In this document: in pieces, positions 8,949-17,443 of the stretch
Position numbering within the stretch: position 1 is the stretch's first letter
Layout: each line of letters begins with the position of its first letter
NCBI RefSeq assembly: GCF_030848575.1
Contig: NZ_JAVDDX010000002.1
Location: 1,408,262 to 1,472,261, forward strand
From: Haloarcula sp. H-GB4
GTDB taxonomy: Archaea > Halobacteriota > Halobacteria > Halobacteriales > Haloarculaceae
Reading direction: 5' to 3'
DNA: 64,000 nucleotides
Program-made: the position numbers and the translations under genes
Notes under the pieces: generated by a model
Told to the model about the DNA's origin: nothing
Seen by the model: the letters and a program-made list of their open reading frames with translations, nothing else
Database searches by the model: none

Positions 8949-10001
8949 TCAGTCTCCGGCAGACTTCATACCGGTCTCTTCGAGGTCCGCACCGCCGACC
9001 GACGAGCGCAGGGCGTCCATCCCGTCGTCACGGTCGATACCGAAGTTGTCCCGGTACAGTTCCTGCACGCGGTCGTACTCCTCGTCGCTGAGCGGCGGCG
9101 TGTCGGGCGCACCGGCCCATTCGTCGATGTCGCCGTTCGTCCGGAACGTCGGGGTGACCGACGCCACTTCGTCGTTGTAGAGGAGCCACTGGATGGCGGC
9201 CTGGCCCATCGTCCGTGCTCCATCACGTTCGAGGAACCGGATTTCTTCGACCTTCTCCCAGCCGGTCTCGTACCACTCGCTCGGCCGGTGCGAGCGGTGG
9301 TCGCCCTTGCCGAGTTCCGTCTCGGGGGTCACCTGCTCGTTCAGTAGGCCCGAGGAGTGCGGGACGCGGGCGAGAACCGACGTATCGGCGTTTTGCTCGC
9401 GGATGGTGTCGATGAAGTGCTGGCCGGGGGTCTGCTCGAAGAGGTTAAAGACGGTCTGGAGCGCATCGAACTCGTTTGCGACCGCGGCGTCGCCCTCAGC
9501 GAGCCAGCCGATAGAGGGGCCGAGCGCCCAGCCGATGGCCTCGACTTTGCCTTCCTCGCGGAGTTCGTCCAGCGCTTCCAGCACGTCCTCGTCGACCTCG
9601 TCGACATTGGCGTTGTGGAGCATCAGGAGTTCGACGTGGTCCATGCCAAGGCGGTCGAGCGAGCGGTCAACGGCAGTGTGTACCCACTCGGGCGTGACCT
9701 TCTTCGGGAGTTCGCCGTGGCCGGCCTGTGGGTTGTTGTAGAAGTCGTAGCCGATTTTTGTCGAGACAGTGACTTCGTCACGGTGTTCTGCCAGCGCCTC
9801 GCCGATGATCTCTTCGCTGTCGCCGTGTCCGTATACGTCGCCGGTATCGAAGAACGTCACGTCCTCGTCGAGCGCGTGCTGGACCATGTCGATAGCATCG
9901 TCGCGAGTGCGGTCGCCCCACCAGTCCGTACCGACGACCCAGGCACCGAATCCGACTTCTGAGACCTCGACGCCGGAGTTTCCGAGTGTCGCGTATTCCA
10001 T
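8949..10001 (-). CDS. Aldo/keto reductase
   Basis: 350-residue NAD(P)H-dependent oxidoreductase of the AKR superfamily (TIM barrel). Catalytic tetrad candidates are Asp and Tyr in FFDTGDVYG, Lys in VSTKIGYDF and His in LLMLHNAN. The ATG at 10001 begins MEYATLGNSG, the typical AKR N-terminus; an in-frame GTG at 10025 directly abuts the upstream gene and adds 8 untypical residues. It follows the CPBP protease gene by 24 bp, so co-transcription is likely. Substrate unknown. Confidence 0.9.
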   Translation of the reverse strand: MEYATLGNSGVEVSEVGFGAWVVGTDWWGDRTRDDAIDMVQHALDEDVTFFDTGDVYGHGDSEEIIGEALAEHRDEVTVSTKIGYDFYNNPQAGHGELPKKVTPEWVHTAVDRSLDRLGMDHVELLMLHNANVDEVDEDVLEALDELREEGKVEAIGWALGPSIGWLAEGDAAVANEFDALQTVFNLFEQTPGQHFIDTIREQNADTSVLARVPHSSGLLNEQVTPETELGKGDHRSHRPSEWYETGWEKVEEIRFLERDGARTMGQAAIQWLLYNDEVASVTPTFRTNGDIDEWAGAPDTPPLSDEEYDRVQELYRDNFGIDRDDGMDALRSSVGGADLEETGMKSAGD

Positions 10002-10025
10002 ACCCGTTTTAGCGGCGCTGTCCAC

Positions 10026-11039
10026 TTAGCCGTCTTGGTTTGCGGTGTCGGACCGTGTCCGAATCCGGAGCTGTGGGGTTGCAATGTCGTCGAGCAATTT
10101 GACCGCGCCGTACTCGCGGCGGACCCACCAGTACAGTCCGGCCCCGCCGACGGCGAGCAGTGGCAGGGCGACAAGGCCCCCTTCGGGACCGAACCCGCCG
10201 CCGGTCACCACAGTGGGACCAGTTGCATCGGTCGAAAGGAGGGTGACGCCCATCCGGAGGCCGCTGACGGGGAAGCCAAGCAGTGCGAGCGTGTAGTTCC
10301 AGGCGACGTGGAAGCCGCTGGCGACCCCGAGTCGACCGGTCAGGACGTAACACGCACCGAGCAGGAGGCCGTAGAGGGTGATGTTGGCCACACTGAGCAG
10401 CGACGCGCTGGGGTTCGTCCAGTGGAGGACGCCGAACAGTGCACCCGTCAGTGCTGTTGCGACGATAACTGCGCGCCGCTTCCCGATCCAGCCAGCGAGC
10501 CCTTCAGCCGCGTTCGTCAGGAGATACCCACGGACGAGCACTTCCTCAGTAGTCGCCTGCACGAGGAAGAACGCCCCCAAGAGGAGGACGGCGACCGGCG
10601 GCCCGAACGCGGTCAGCGGGAGCGGCCCGCTGTCGACGGTTGCGAGGACGACACTGACTTCGACGAACCCGACAGCCAGTTCAGCGAGCAGGACGAGCGT
10701 GGGAAGCCCCACCCCGAGCGCGAGGCCGAAGGCCGCGTCGCGCCACCACTGACGGTCGAATCCTAGCCCGTAATCCGGGAGCGTTCGCCGGTCGAGTAGA
10801 TAGCCGATCCCGACGGCGATGGCGGTTCCGGAAGCAAAGAGTGTAATCTGGCGTACGACTGCGACCATCGGTGTCTCGCGTACTACCGACGATACCACTG
10901 CGATCATCCCCGAAAAGAGGACGAGGCCGAACCCGGCGAGAAAAACCCACAGCGTGACCCGCCACGGCGCTCGCAGCCGGCGCTCGGCGGGATTGACGAT
11001 GTAGCGCCGTATCTCCATGATGAAGTCCGACCTGACCAT
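10026..11039 (-). CDS. CPBP-family intramembrane glutamic endopeptidase (Rce1/CAAX-like)
   Basis: 337-residue polytopic membrane protein with about eight hydrophobic helices. The family motifs are present in order: EExxxR (TTEEVLVRG), FxxxH (FGVLH) and HxxxN (HVAWN). CPBP enzymes process membrane or prenylated substrates in eukaryotes; the archaeal role is unknown. The first ATG (11039) gives MVRSDF; an in-frame ATG at 11018 (MEIRRY) is an alternative start. Confidence 0.87.
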   Translation of the reverse strand: MVRSDFIMEIRRYIVNPAERRLRAPWRVTLWVFLAGFGLVLFSGMIAVVSSVVRETPMVAVVRQITLFASGTAIAVGIGYLLDRRTLPDYGLGFDRQWWRDAAFGLALGVGLPTLVLLAELAVGFVEVSVVLATVDSGPLPLTAFGPPVAVLLLGAFFLVQATTEEVLVRGYLLTNAAEGLAGWIGKRRAVIVATALTGALFGVLHWTNPSASLLSVANITLYGLLLGACYVLTGRLGVASGFHVAWNYTLALLGFPVSGLRMGVTLLSTDATGPTVVTGGGFGPEGGLVALPLLAVGGAGLYWWVRREYGAVKLLDDIATPQLRIRTRSDTANQDG

Positions 11040-11119
11040 GTCGTCGTCTGGAACGGCGGCGTCTTAACTGTGGCTTGCTCGTTGTGACACTCGGTGTCGT
11101 GACACGGGTGTTACTGGGT

Positions 11120-11141
11120 GGGTTTCACGTAACGGAAACCC
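11120..11141. promoter_or_regulatory. Near-perfect dyad upstream of the acyltransferase
   Basis: GGGTTTC (11120-11126) and GAAACCC (11135-11141) are 7-bp inverted arms around ACGTAACG, itself nearly symmetric. The dyad ends 29 bp before the ATG at 11171, where a TATA/BRE would be expected, so it is a candidate operator. Confidence 0.4.
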
Positions 11142-11170
11142 CTATCTGCCCGCGAAGCCACGTACTCGAC

Positions 11171-12076
11171 ATGACGAAGCGTCACGTGTCGCTGCCACCG
11201 CTCGCCGAAGAGGGGCTCAGGGCGTTCATCGACGAGGTCGATGAACGCCTCTCCGGTGACGAGGACACCTGCGATGTTGTCACTGACGTGCTTGTCGACC
11301 TCCACGGCGACCGGGAGGCCTACGAGCGCTGGCAGGACGGCGCGGATATCTCCCCGGCCGAGCGGGTCCGGCTCCAGGGCTATGACCCCTGCAACACGAC
11401 CCTCGAAAGCGAGTACTACGCCGAGAAAGACGAGGAGCGGTTCAAACGCTCGAAACACCTCCAGTGGCTCTGGCGGCAGTTCGACGCGACGCCGATGGCG
11501 GACAACGTCGAGTTCGCGCTCCGGTTCCGTCGGATGCTCGCCGACCATCTCTTCGAGTCCTGTGGCGAGGGCTGTCGCTTCTTCAAGGGCATCTCTTTTA
11601 CCTACGGCCACAACATCGAGGTCGGCGACAACGTCGTCGTCCACGACGACGTCCATCTGGACGACCGCGGGAAACTCACAATCGGCGACCGCGTCTCTAT
11701 CTCTGACGATACCCACGTCTACAGCCACGACCACGACGCCGTCGACCAGACCCACGTCGACAACTACCACACCATCATCGAAGACGATGTACGCCTGACC
11801 TACGACTCGATGGTCCGGGCCGGTGTGAAGGTCGGCGAAAACGCCATACTTGCGGCGAAGTCCATCGCCGGCACGGATATCCCCGCCCATCACATCGCTG
11901 CCGGCACACCGGCGAAGTCGCTGACGGTCAAGGACGGCTGGGAGTCCGTCGCGGAGCCGATTGAGGGGGCGAACGTTGACCGCCGCACCGAGCGGCAACT
12001 GCCGGCTGACTTGCCCGATACTCTGGAGCAGTTTGATGAGTTCCAGCGCGACCTCTCGCCGCCGGACCACGAGTAA
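11171..12076 (+). CDS. Left-handed beta-helix acyltransferase (maltose/galactoside O-acetyltransferase-like)
   Basis: 301 residues. An N-terminal helical region with YDPCNTTL and a following FRR motif resembles the Mac domain of maltose acetyltransferases. Hexapeptide repeats follow from about residue 130 (IEVGDNVVVHDDVHLDDRG, then LTIGDRVSISDDT, VKVGENAILAAKS), ending IAAGTPAKSL, the classic C-terminal signature. It transfers an acyl group, probably from acetyl-CoA, to a sugar or small acceptor. The ATG at 11171 begins MTKRHVS; the open frame upstream lacks coding character. Confidence 0.87.
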   Translation: MTKRHVSLPPLAEEGLRAFIDEVDERLSGDEDTCDVVTDVLVDLHGDREAYERWQDGADISPAERVRLQGYDPCNTTLESEYYAEKDEERFKRSKHLQWLWRQFDATPMADNVEFALRFRRMLADHLFESCGEGCRFFKGISFTYGHNIEVGDNVVVHDDVHLDDRGKLTIGDRVSISDDTHVYSHDHDAVDQTHVDNYHTIIEDDVRLTYDSMVRAGVKVGENAILAAKSIAGTDIPAHHIAAGTPAKSLTVKDGWESVAEPIEGANVDRRTERQLPADLPDTLEQFDEFQRDLSPPDHE

Positions 12077-12142
12077 ACACCGACAGCACGTCTCACCTCT
12101 CTGCAACCGAAGTCCTTTCTCGCGAACCGACCAACAACGGCT

Positions 12143-12850
12143 ATGCGAAGCGTCGCTATCAACGTCGGAGCAAACACGAACGAGCCCGGCTTTCGCGGCC
12201 CGCTGTTTCCCGACGGCTCTTTCGAGTACATCCCGATTCCCGAACCGAAACCGACCAGCGAGCCCGTGCCGACCTACGGCGACCTTGACCTGCGGACCGA
12301 CGTGTCCGCGGTGGCCGACCAGCCGGTTCACTTCGACCCAGAGTTCCCGGAAGCCGGCGGTGAACACTACACGTACGGTGACGAACACGGCGTGAAAGCG
12401 GGACCGCTCTCGGACCTGTCCGCCGGTGACTACCTGTTCTTCTACGCGACGCTGTCGATGGCCGACGAGTGCCCAGCCTGGGCGTCGCCGGAGTGGGGTG
12501 CCCACGTCATCGGTCATTTCCAGCTTGCCCGCGACGCGGTTTCGGGTGAGGAGTACCGCGATCTTCCATCCGCGGAGCAGGCCCAGTTTGCCTCGAACGC
12601 CCACGTGAAACGCGACCCCTTCGACGCTCGCGTTCTCATTCGCGGCAACGCTGAGGAGTCACGACTGTACGACACAGTCGTCCCGCTGTCGGCACCGAGC
12701 GGTGGCACCGACGCGAACAAACTGGTCACCGAACTGTCGTCCGACTCGGGGAAGGGGCCGTGGTGGCGACGGCCGATGCGGTTCGACGAGGCCGGTACGG
12801 AGCGACTGCTTGAATTGACCGATAGCCACCCCAGTGCTATCGAACGCTGA
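12143..12850 (+). CDS. Nmad3-like putative nucleotide modification associated protein
   Basis: 235 residues beginning MRSVAINVGANT, with the pattern RGPLFPDGSFEYIPIPE near residue 18, then GDYLFFYATL and a GHFQLA segment. I recognise this as the Nmad3 family (nucleotide-modification-associated domain 3), defined mainly from phage and prokaryotic hypermodification neighbourhoods. The match is from memory of the N-terminal pattern, so the functional label is tentative. No modification enzymes or phage genes lie nearby, so it looks like a resident chromosomal gene here. Confidence 0.6.
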   Translation: MRSVAINVGANTNEPGFRGPLFPDGSFEYIPIPEPKPTSEPVPTYGDLDLRTDVSAVADQPVHFDPEFPEAGGEHYTYGDEHGVKAGPLSDLSAGDYLFFYATLSMADECPAWASPEWGAHVIGHFQLARDAVSGEEYRDLPSAEQAQFASNAHVKRDPFDARVLIRGNAEESRLYDTVVPLSAPSGGTDANKLVTELSSDSGKGPWWRRPMRFDEAGTERLLELTDSHPSAIER

Positions 12851-12896
12851 CGCAGCCGAATAAGTTATCACCGGTGAAAATAGAATGTGAAAGCAT

Positions 12897-13610
12897 ATGT
12901 CCAGACGGACTCAGATAGCTGATATGCGTCTCTCTAGTGGGGTCCCCGGATTCGACGAACTCATTGAGGGGGGGTTACTCCCGAATCGTCTTTACGTGGT
13001 CAGTGGCCCGCCGGGCAGCGGGAAGACAACCTTCTGTTCACAGTTTATTACACAGGGCGTCAAGGACGGCGAAACGTGCCTGTACGTGACGATGCACGAG
13101 ACCAAGACGGAGTTGATGCAGGACATGGCCGGCTACGACTTCGGCTTCGACCGGGCCATGCAGTCTGATGCCATCCAGTTCCTTAACCTCGTCACCGAGA
13201 GCGGGAAGCGAACTATCACACAGTTTGGCAGCGAGGGCGGCCTGACGAACCGACTCGTTGCCTACATTAGACAGAACGACATCCAGCGGGTCGTCATTGA
13301 CTCGACGATGCTGTTACAGCACTTCATGGCCGATGTCGAAGACGAGATTACGGGCTTTCTTTCTGCGCTGAAACAGACCGACGCGACGACACTGCTCATT
13401 TCCGAGATGACCGATCCGTCATCCTACAGCGACGAGCACTACCTCGCCCACGGCGTCGTCTTCTTCCATAACTTCCTCGAAAACGGGAGCATGACCCGCG
13501 GCGTTCAGGTCATCAAGATGCGGGGCACCGCTATCGACTGTGACATCCGCGAAATCTCCTTTTCTGATGCTGGACTGCAGGTTCACACTGACCGGAAAGT
13601 GGAGACATGA
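12897..13610 (+). CDS. RAD55/KaiC-like RecA-superfamily ATPase
   Basis: 237-residue single-domain RecA-fold ATPase. GVPGFDELIEGGLLPNRLY leads into Walker A GPPGSGKTT (about residues 38-46), and VVIDST near residue 138 is the Walker B strand. Haloarchaea have many such KaiC/GvpD/RAD55 paralogs, most uncharacterised, often signalling-linked. Its TGA overlaps the ATG of the next gene (ATGA), so translation of the two is coupled. Confidence 0.85.
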   Translation: MSRRTQIADMRLSSGVPGFDELIEGGLLPNRLYVVSGPPGSGKTTFCSQFITQGVKDGETCLYVTMHETKTELMQDMAGYDFGFDRAMQSDAIQFLNLVTESGKRTITQFGSEGGLTNRLVAYIRQNDIQRVVIDSTMLLQHFMADVEDEITGFLSALKQTDATTLLISEMTDPSSYSDEHYLAHGVVFFHNFLENGSMTRGVQVIKMRGTAIDCDIREISFSDAGLQVHTDRKVET

Positions 13611-14017
13611 GTCGCTACGAGCGTGAGTTCGGCACCGATTGGGACACTCTCGACAAAGACAAGGCTACCGACCGGGCCTACGCCATCGGTGTCGCTGAGC
13701 GTCTCGGGGAGTACAATCGCGAGGAACTCGAAGCCATCTACGCCGAGATGAACTCGGCGTATCACAAGAGCATGGTCGAACTCGCGTACGACGAGGGGCG
13801 TAATGAAGCAAAGGAAGCGGCGGAGACGACCAACGCCGACCGGGACGCCCTCTGGGCCGACCTGATCAACGGCGAGAAGACGTACCTCGACGAAGCAGAC
13901 GTGCCGACTGGCGGCCGTGACGGCCTGCCGTCAGCGCTCGATTCCTCGGAGCTGCTGGACAGGCAGTCAGTCGACAGCACCGACGCTGTCGACAGGCCGG
14001 ACTTCCTCGACAGGTAG
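13607..14017 (+). CDS. Acidic haloarchaeal protein coupled to the RAD55-like ATPase
   Basis: 136 residues, family not recognised. Mostly alpha-helical and highly charged (many Glu, Asp, Arg), with a helical N-terminal two thirds and a Ser/Asp-rich tail that repeats short SxDxxD-type motifs. No transmembrane segment or known catalytic motif. The 4-bp ATGA overlap with the ATPase gene suggests a dedicated partner or regulator. Confidence 0.75.
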   Translation: MSRYEREFGTDWDTLDKDKATDRAYAIGVAERLGEYNREELEAIYAEMNSAYHKSMVELAYDEGRNEAKEAAETTNADRDALWADLINGEKTYLDEADVPTGGRDGLPSALDSSELLDRQSVDSTDAVDRPDFLDR

Positions 14018-14131
14018 TCACTCTAAGTGTGCACTCACCGACAGCGGTAGCGCTGTTGCTCGCCTGTGTAAAAAACGATGGAGACGGGAAATCCGTCCAG
14101 AGCTGGGGTGACTGCAGGCCGTTTCGGGCCG

Positions 14132-14419
14132 TTAGAAGGAGACTTGGTCCGGCCCGTCTTCGCCCATGCAGATCGGGTCGCGGTCGGAGTAGCCCTTCCG
14201 GCCGATGGCCTTGCTCGACACACCCGAGAACGCCGCGAATTCGGCGTCTTCCGCGCTTTCGAAGGTTTCCGGGGCCGACCGGCTGAGTGCGTCGCCCAGC
14301 CGTTCGGTGCCGTTTGGCAGTTCGAGTTCCATGTCGCCGTCACCCTCGATGATTTCCTCGGCGGAAACCGGGTAGTCGTACGATTGGAAGGCGTCCGTTG
14401 CGTTGCTTAGCATTCGCAT
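14132..14419 (-). CDS. Small conserved haloarchaeal protein, DUF5789-like
   Basis: 95-residue soluble acidic protein. The layout is a YPVSAEEI motif near residue 16, a LELPNGTERL segment, ETFESAEDA, and a C-terminal GRKGYSDRDP. I recall this from the haloarchaeal DUF5789 family; the name is tentative and no function is known. TTTATTAGG on the minus strand (14442-14450) lies about 26 bp before the ATG, consistent with a leaderless transcript. Confidence 0.7.
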   Translation of the reverse strand: MRMLSNATDAFQSYDYPVSAEEIIEGDGDMELELPNGTERLGDALSRSAPETFESAEDAEFAAFSGVSSKAIGRKGYSDRDPICMGEDGPDQVSF

Positions 14420-14565
14420 GTCTATCGAAAGTTCATGGTTCCTAATAAACCTTCACTATAGATAATCATAATATCCCTTAATGCGTATAAGGAACCCACG
14501 TTTCGTGTGCACACCACTCGTGATTTGACCAGAAGCGGCTTCCTGCTGGGAATTGTGGGAGTGGT

Positions 14566-15342
14566 ATGGTCGTCGCTGACTTGCACGTACATACTACTCG
14601 CTCTGACGGGACACTCACGCTCGATGCGGTCCCGGCCGCCGCGAGACAAGCGGGCGTCGAGGTCGTCGCCGTCACGGACCACGACCGACTCCAGCCTGCA
14701 CTCGACGGGCCTGTCACCCAGCAGGACGGTGTGACGCTTCTCCACGGCATCGAACTCCGTGTCGAAACCGAAACACAGCGACTGGACCTGCTGGGCTACG
14801 GCGTCGAGCCAACCGATGAACTCCGGGCCGAATGTGCACGCATCCAGCGGAACCGCCGCGAGCGCGGCGCGCGAATCATCGAGTGCGTCGAAGACCACTT
14901 GAGCGTCTCGCTGCCCGTCAAACCGCGCGATGGCCTCGGTCGGCCACACATCGCCCGCGGGATCGCCGAGGTGTCGGACCACACCTTCCAGTCCGCGTTC
15001 GACGAACTCATCGGCGACGACTGCCCCTGTTACGTCCCGCGGGCGGTCCCGTCATTCGAGCGCGGCTGTGCTGTCCTCTCAGACGCGTGCGGGCTTGTCG
15101 GTCTCGCACATCCGTTCAGATATCCTGATACGGCGGTCGCACTGTCGAAGTGTGCGTCGCTCGATGCCGTCGAACGGTGGTATCCCTATGGCCGGGCGGT
15201 CGACGACAGCCTCGTCGATGCGGCTATCGAGCGACACAACCTCGTCCCGACGGGCGGCAGCGATGCCCACGGCGAGACGCTGGGTGACACTGGTCTGAAC
15301 GCGGCCGCGTGGGACCGAGTCGAAACGGCACTCAACGTCTGA
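14566..15342 (+). CDS. PHP-domain phosphoesterase
   Basis: 258-residue metal-dependent phosphoesterase of the PHP superfamily. The first metal motif is DLHVHTTRSDG (residues 5-15), followed by VTDHD (about 36-40), a later GLVGLAHPFRYP and a C-terminal GGSDAHG. This set matches the YciV/RNase AM-like PHP branch that acts on nucleotides or RNA 5' ends; nucleotide versus RNA substrate is undecided. A GGGAG lies 5 bases before the ATG, and a GTATAAGG box at about 14488 would give a leader of roughly 50 nt. Confidence 0.85.
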   Translation: MVVADLHVHTTRSDGTLTLDAVPAAARQAGVEVVAVTDHDRLQPALDGPVTQQDGVTLLHGIELRVETETQRLDLLGYGVEPTDELRAECARIQRNRRERGARIIECVEDHLSVSLPVKPRDGLGRPHIARGIAEVSDHTFQSAFDELIGDDCPCYVPRAVPSFERGCAVLSDACGLVGLAHPFRYPDTAVALSKCASLDAVERWYPYGRAVDDSLVDAAIERHNLVPTGGSDAHGETLGDTGLNAAAWDRVETALNV

Positions 15343-15396
15343 CAATCGGCAGACGGAACCCGAGGGTTCAATGTCGTTCGGGTATATAATTCAAGT

Positions 15397-15561
15397 ATGC
15401 AGTGTCACTACTGCGACCGTGAAGCCGACATCGCCGTTGAGAACGACGGTGTCAAGGTCGGTGTCTGCAAGACACACTTCCGTGAACAGATGGCGGAACT
15501 GGAAGACGCTGACTGGCTTGAAGACCTCGACGAAGAACTCGATATCGACCGACGCGAGTGA
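15397..15561 (+). CDS. 54-residue zinc-binding protein (CxxC...CxxH)
   Basis: The frame begins MQCHYCDREADIAV and continues VGVCKTHFREQM before an acidic, Trp-containing helical tail. Cys3/Cys6 with Cys24 and His27 make a CxxC-CxxH zinc site. It resembles a family of haloarchaeal microproteins I recall as DUF6757, uncertain. A TATATAAT sequence at 15383-15390 is only about 10 bp before the ATG, too close to be the box for a leaderless start there. Confidence 0.7.
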   Translation: MQCHYCDREADIAVENDGVKVGVCKTHFREQMAELEDADWLEDLDEELDIDRRE

Positions 15562-15652
15562 TCGACGCTCCGTTTCTCTGCTTTTGCTGTGGCGTCTCCC
15601 GCGTGTCACCGCTGTGACCCCCTGACTAACCGTTAAGGACTGCCCGCCGTAC

Positions 15653-16129
15653 ATGGCAACTATGGAGAAAGTCAGCCTTGACGCCGTCGAATCGCGAATG
15701 GGGCCGGCGTCGGTCAAACGGGCGCTCGCTGGCCCACTCGACACCGACGATATCGCGTTGAACTACTACGAACTGGCATCTGGCGAGTCCTTCGGCTTCG
15801 GCTATCACCGCCATCCGGACCAAGAGGAAGTGTTCCTCGTTCAGTCGGGGACAGCGACGTTCGAGACAGAGGACGGCGACGTGCATGTCAGTGCTGGCGA
15901 GGCAATCCGCTTCGCTCCCGGCGAGTGGCAACGCGGTCACAACGAGGGTGACGAGCGCGTCGTTGCGCTCGCGCTCGGTGCACCACAGGAAATGGGAGAC
16001 ACGGATATGCTCCGGCACTGCGAGGACTGTGGCGGTCGCACGCACAACTATGTCGAGATGACGGACGACCGTGACGCGCTTGTGACACGCTGCGAGGAAT
16101 GTGACGCCGAGACCGGTCGGTTCACCTGA
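15653..16129 (+). CDS. Cupin-domain protein with C-terminal zinc ribbon
   Basis: 158 residues. The cupin metal motif GYHRHPDQEEVFLV (about residues 42-55) is followed by a second conserved region with GEAIRFAPGEWQRGHN. After the barrel a CxxC pair in LRHCEDCGG and another in VTRCEECD form a zinc ribbon. The metal-binding barrel suggests a sensor, isomerase or dioxygenase-like role that cannot be narrowed. An ATG at 15662 (MEKVSL) is an alternative start. Confidence 0.82.
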   Translation: MATMEKVSLDAVESRMGPASVKRALAGPLDTDDIALNYYELASGESFGFGYHRHPDQEEVFLVQSGTATFETEDGDVHVSAGEAIRFAPGEWQRGHNEGDERVVALALGAPQEMGDTDMLRHCEDCGGRTHNYVEMTDDRDALVTRCEECDAETGRFT

Positions 16130-16153
16130 TCGTCAACAGTTCTCTTGGTGTGG

Positions 16154-16870
16154 TTAGTCGTCGGCAGCGGTGGTCGCACCGGACCCGTCACCCGCGTGAC
16201 GCGCGGCGAACTCGGTGAAGTTGTCGAACAGCCGCTTGGCCTCGCAAGCGGCGCGATAGTTCTCTTCTGTAACGCCGTCAAGCACCGCTCCGATGCGCTC
16301 GTCGGCGAGCTGGTCGTCCTTGCCCTTCGTCACTGTCTCGGCCGTCTCGGGGTCGTACTCCGGATGGAACTGCACCGAAAAGACGTTCTCTTTCCGGAAC
16401 CCGTGGACGCCGTAGTCGTTCTCGGCGAACGTGGTTGCGCCCGGTGGCACCTCGGCGACGCGGTCCGAGTGCGTCGTGAAGACGGTGAAGGACTCGTCGA
16501 CGCCAGCGAGCAGTTCGTTCTCGCCGTCGTGCTCGACCGTCCGGTAGCCGATCTCGTACTCGTCCATCGATTCGACAGTGCCGCCGAGTGCGTGTGCGAG
16601 CAACTGGTGGCCGAAACAGACGCCCAGGAACGCGATATCTCGGTCAATCGCGTCCGCGACCCAGGATTCGAGGTCTCGAATCCAGGGCTCGTCCCAGTAG
16701 ACGGACGCGCGACTGCCCGTGACCAGACAGCCGTCGAACGCGAAGGTATCGGGCAGTTCGCGCTCGGTCACGTCGTATTCCACGAGGTCGGCGTCGAGTT
16801 CCCGCCGGAAGTTCCGGCGATTGTCGTCGCCGTCGTGGGCCGCGTTCAGCAGGGCGATTCGTGGCCTCAT
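16154..16870 (-). CDS. Class I glutamine amidotransferase-like protein
   Basis: 238 residues with the GATase-1 triad: nucleophilic Cys in GVCFGHQL (about residue 84) and His/Glu in VQFHPEYDPE. Stand-alone domains of this type include GMP-synthase-like and gamma-glutamyl hydrolase-like enzymes acting on purines, amino acids or glutathione analogues. There is no fused synthetase and no biosynthetic neighbour to indicate the acceptor. The ATG at 16870 (MRPRIALLN) is chosen over the longer frame because it matches the family N-terminus. Confidence 0.87.
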   Translation of the reverse strand: MRPRIALLNAAHDGDDNRRNFRRELDADLVEYDVTERELPDTFAFDGCLVTGSRASVYWDEPWIRDLESWVADAIDRDIAFLGVCFGHQLLAHALGGTVESMDEYEIGYRTVEHDGENELLAGVDESFTVFTTHSDRVAEVPPGATTFAENDYGVHGFRKENVFSVQFHPEYDPETAETVTKGKDDQLADERIGAVLDGVTEENYRAACEAKRLFDNFTEFAARHAGDGSGATTAADD

Positions 16871-17039
16871 TACCAGTATGCAGCGGCTCAAATCGTAAAA
16901 ACATGCGTACCGACGGCAGTGGTTGCCGCTCACAGTGACGGGGACACCGGCGTCGAAGCAGGCGCGGGTACAGCGGCTATCGGGAACGACGAAACTCTCA
17001 GAACGGTCTCGCTACGGGTCGTCGACTGCGATATGTGCG

Positions 17040-17177
17040 TTACGTCTGGTCCGCTTCCGGGTTGTTCGTCCGCCGATAGGAGCCCACCATCTTCCACAGC
17101 GTGTCGTTGAAGTCGTCGTTGTTGGCTTCGCTCTCGATCTGCCGGTACAGGTTTTCCGAGACTTCGATGCGGGGCAT
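17040..17177 (-). CDS. 45-residue antitoxin-like small protein
   Basis: Reads MPRIEVSENLYRQIESEA and continues through NDTLWKMVGSYRR. The beta-strand-then-helix pattern (RIEVSENLYRQIE) resembles VapB/CopG-like or DUF7557-type haloarchaeal proteins, but the C-terminus differs and no toxin gene adjoins. ATTTATTTA on the minus strand, about 30 bp upstream, is a plausible TATA box. Function unknown. Confidence 0.6.
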   Translation of the reverse strand: MPRIEVSENLYRQIESEANNDDFNDTLWKMVGSYRRTNNPEADQT

Positions 17178-17251
17178 CGAGTGTGTATAGAGAGCGGGAG
17201 TAAATAAATCTCCGCTGACACGGAATCGAGTAAAAGCTTCAACGACCCGCT

Positions 17252-17437
17252 CTAGGGGCCGTATAACCATTTGGCACCGAAGAAGACGAACCAGGCCATC
17301 CAGATGCAGAAGACGACTAGCCACGTCCCGTACTGGACTGTCGGGTCCGGAACCAGAACGTACGCCACGACAAGCAAAACCGCGATGCTCGCCGCGGCCG
17401 TGGCGTCCCAGCGGTCCAGTGCGGGCGGGTCGACCAT
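17252..17437 (-). CDS. Small two-helix membrane protein
   Basis: 61 residues: a short polar N-terminus (MVDPPALDRWDA), a hydrophobic helix at about 12-29, a brief PDPTVQYG turn, and a second helix at about 36-55 containing WMAWFVFFG. The start is 6 bp after the end of the aldo/keto reductase upstream on the same strand, so it is in that transcript. No family recognised. Confidence 0.65.
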   Translation of the reverse strand: MVDPPALDRWDATAAASIAVLLVVAYVLVPDPTVQYGTWLVVFCIWMAWFVFFGAKWLYGP

Positions 17438-17443
17438 TAGGGA

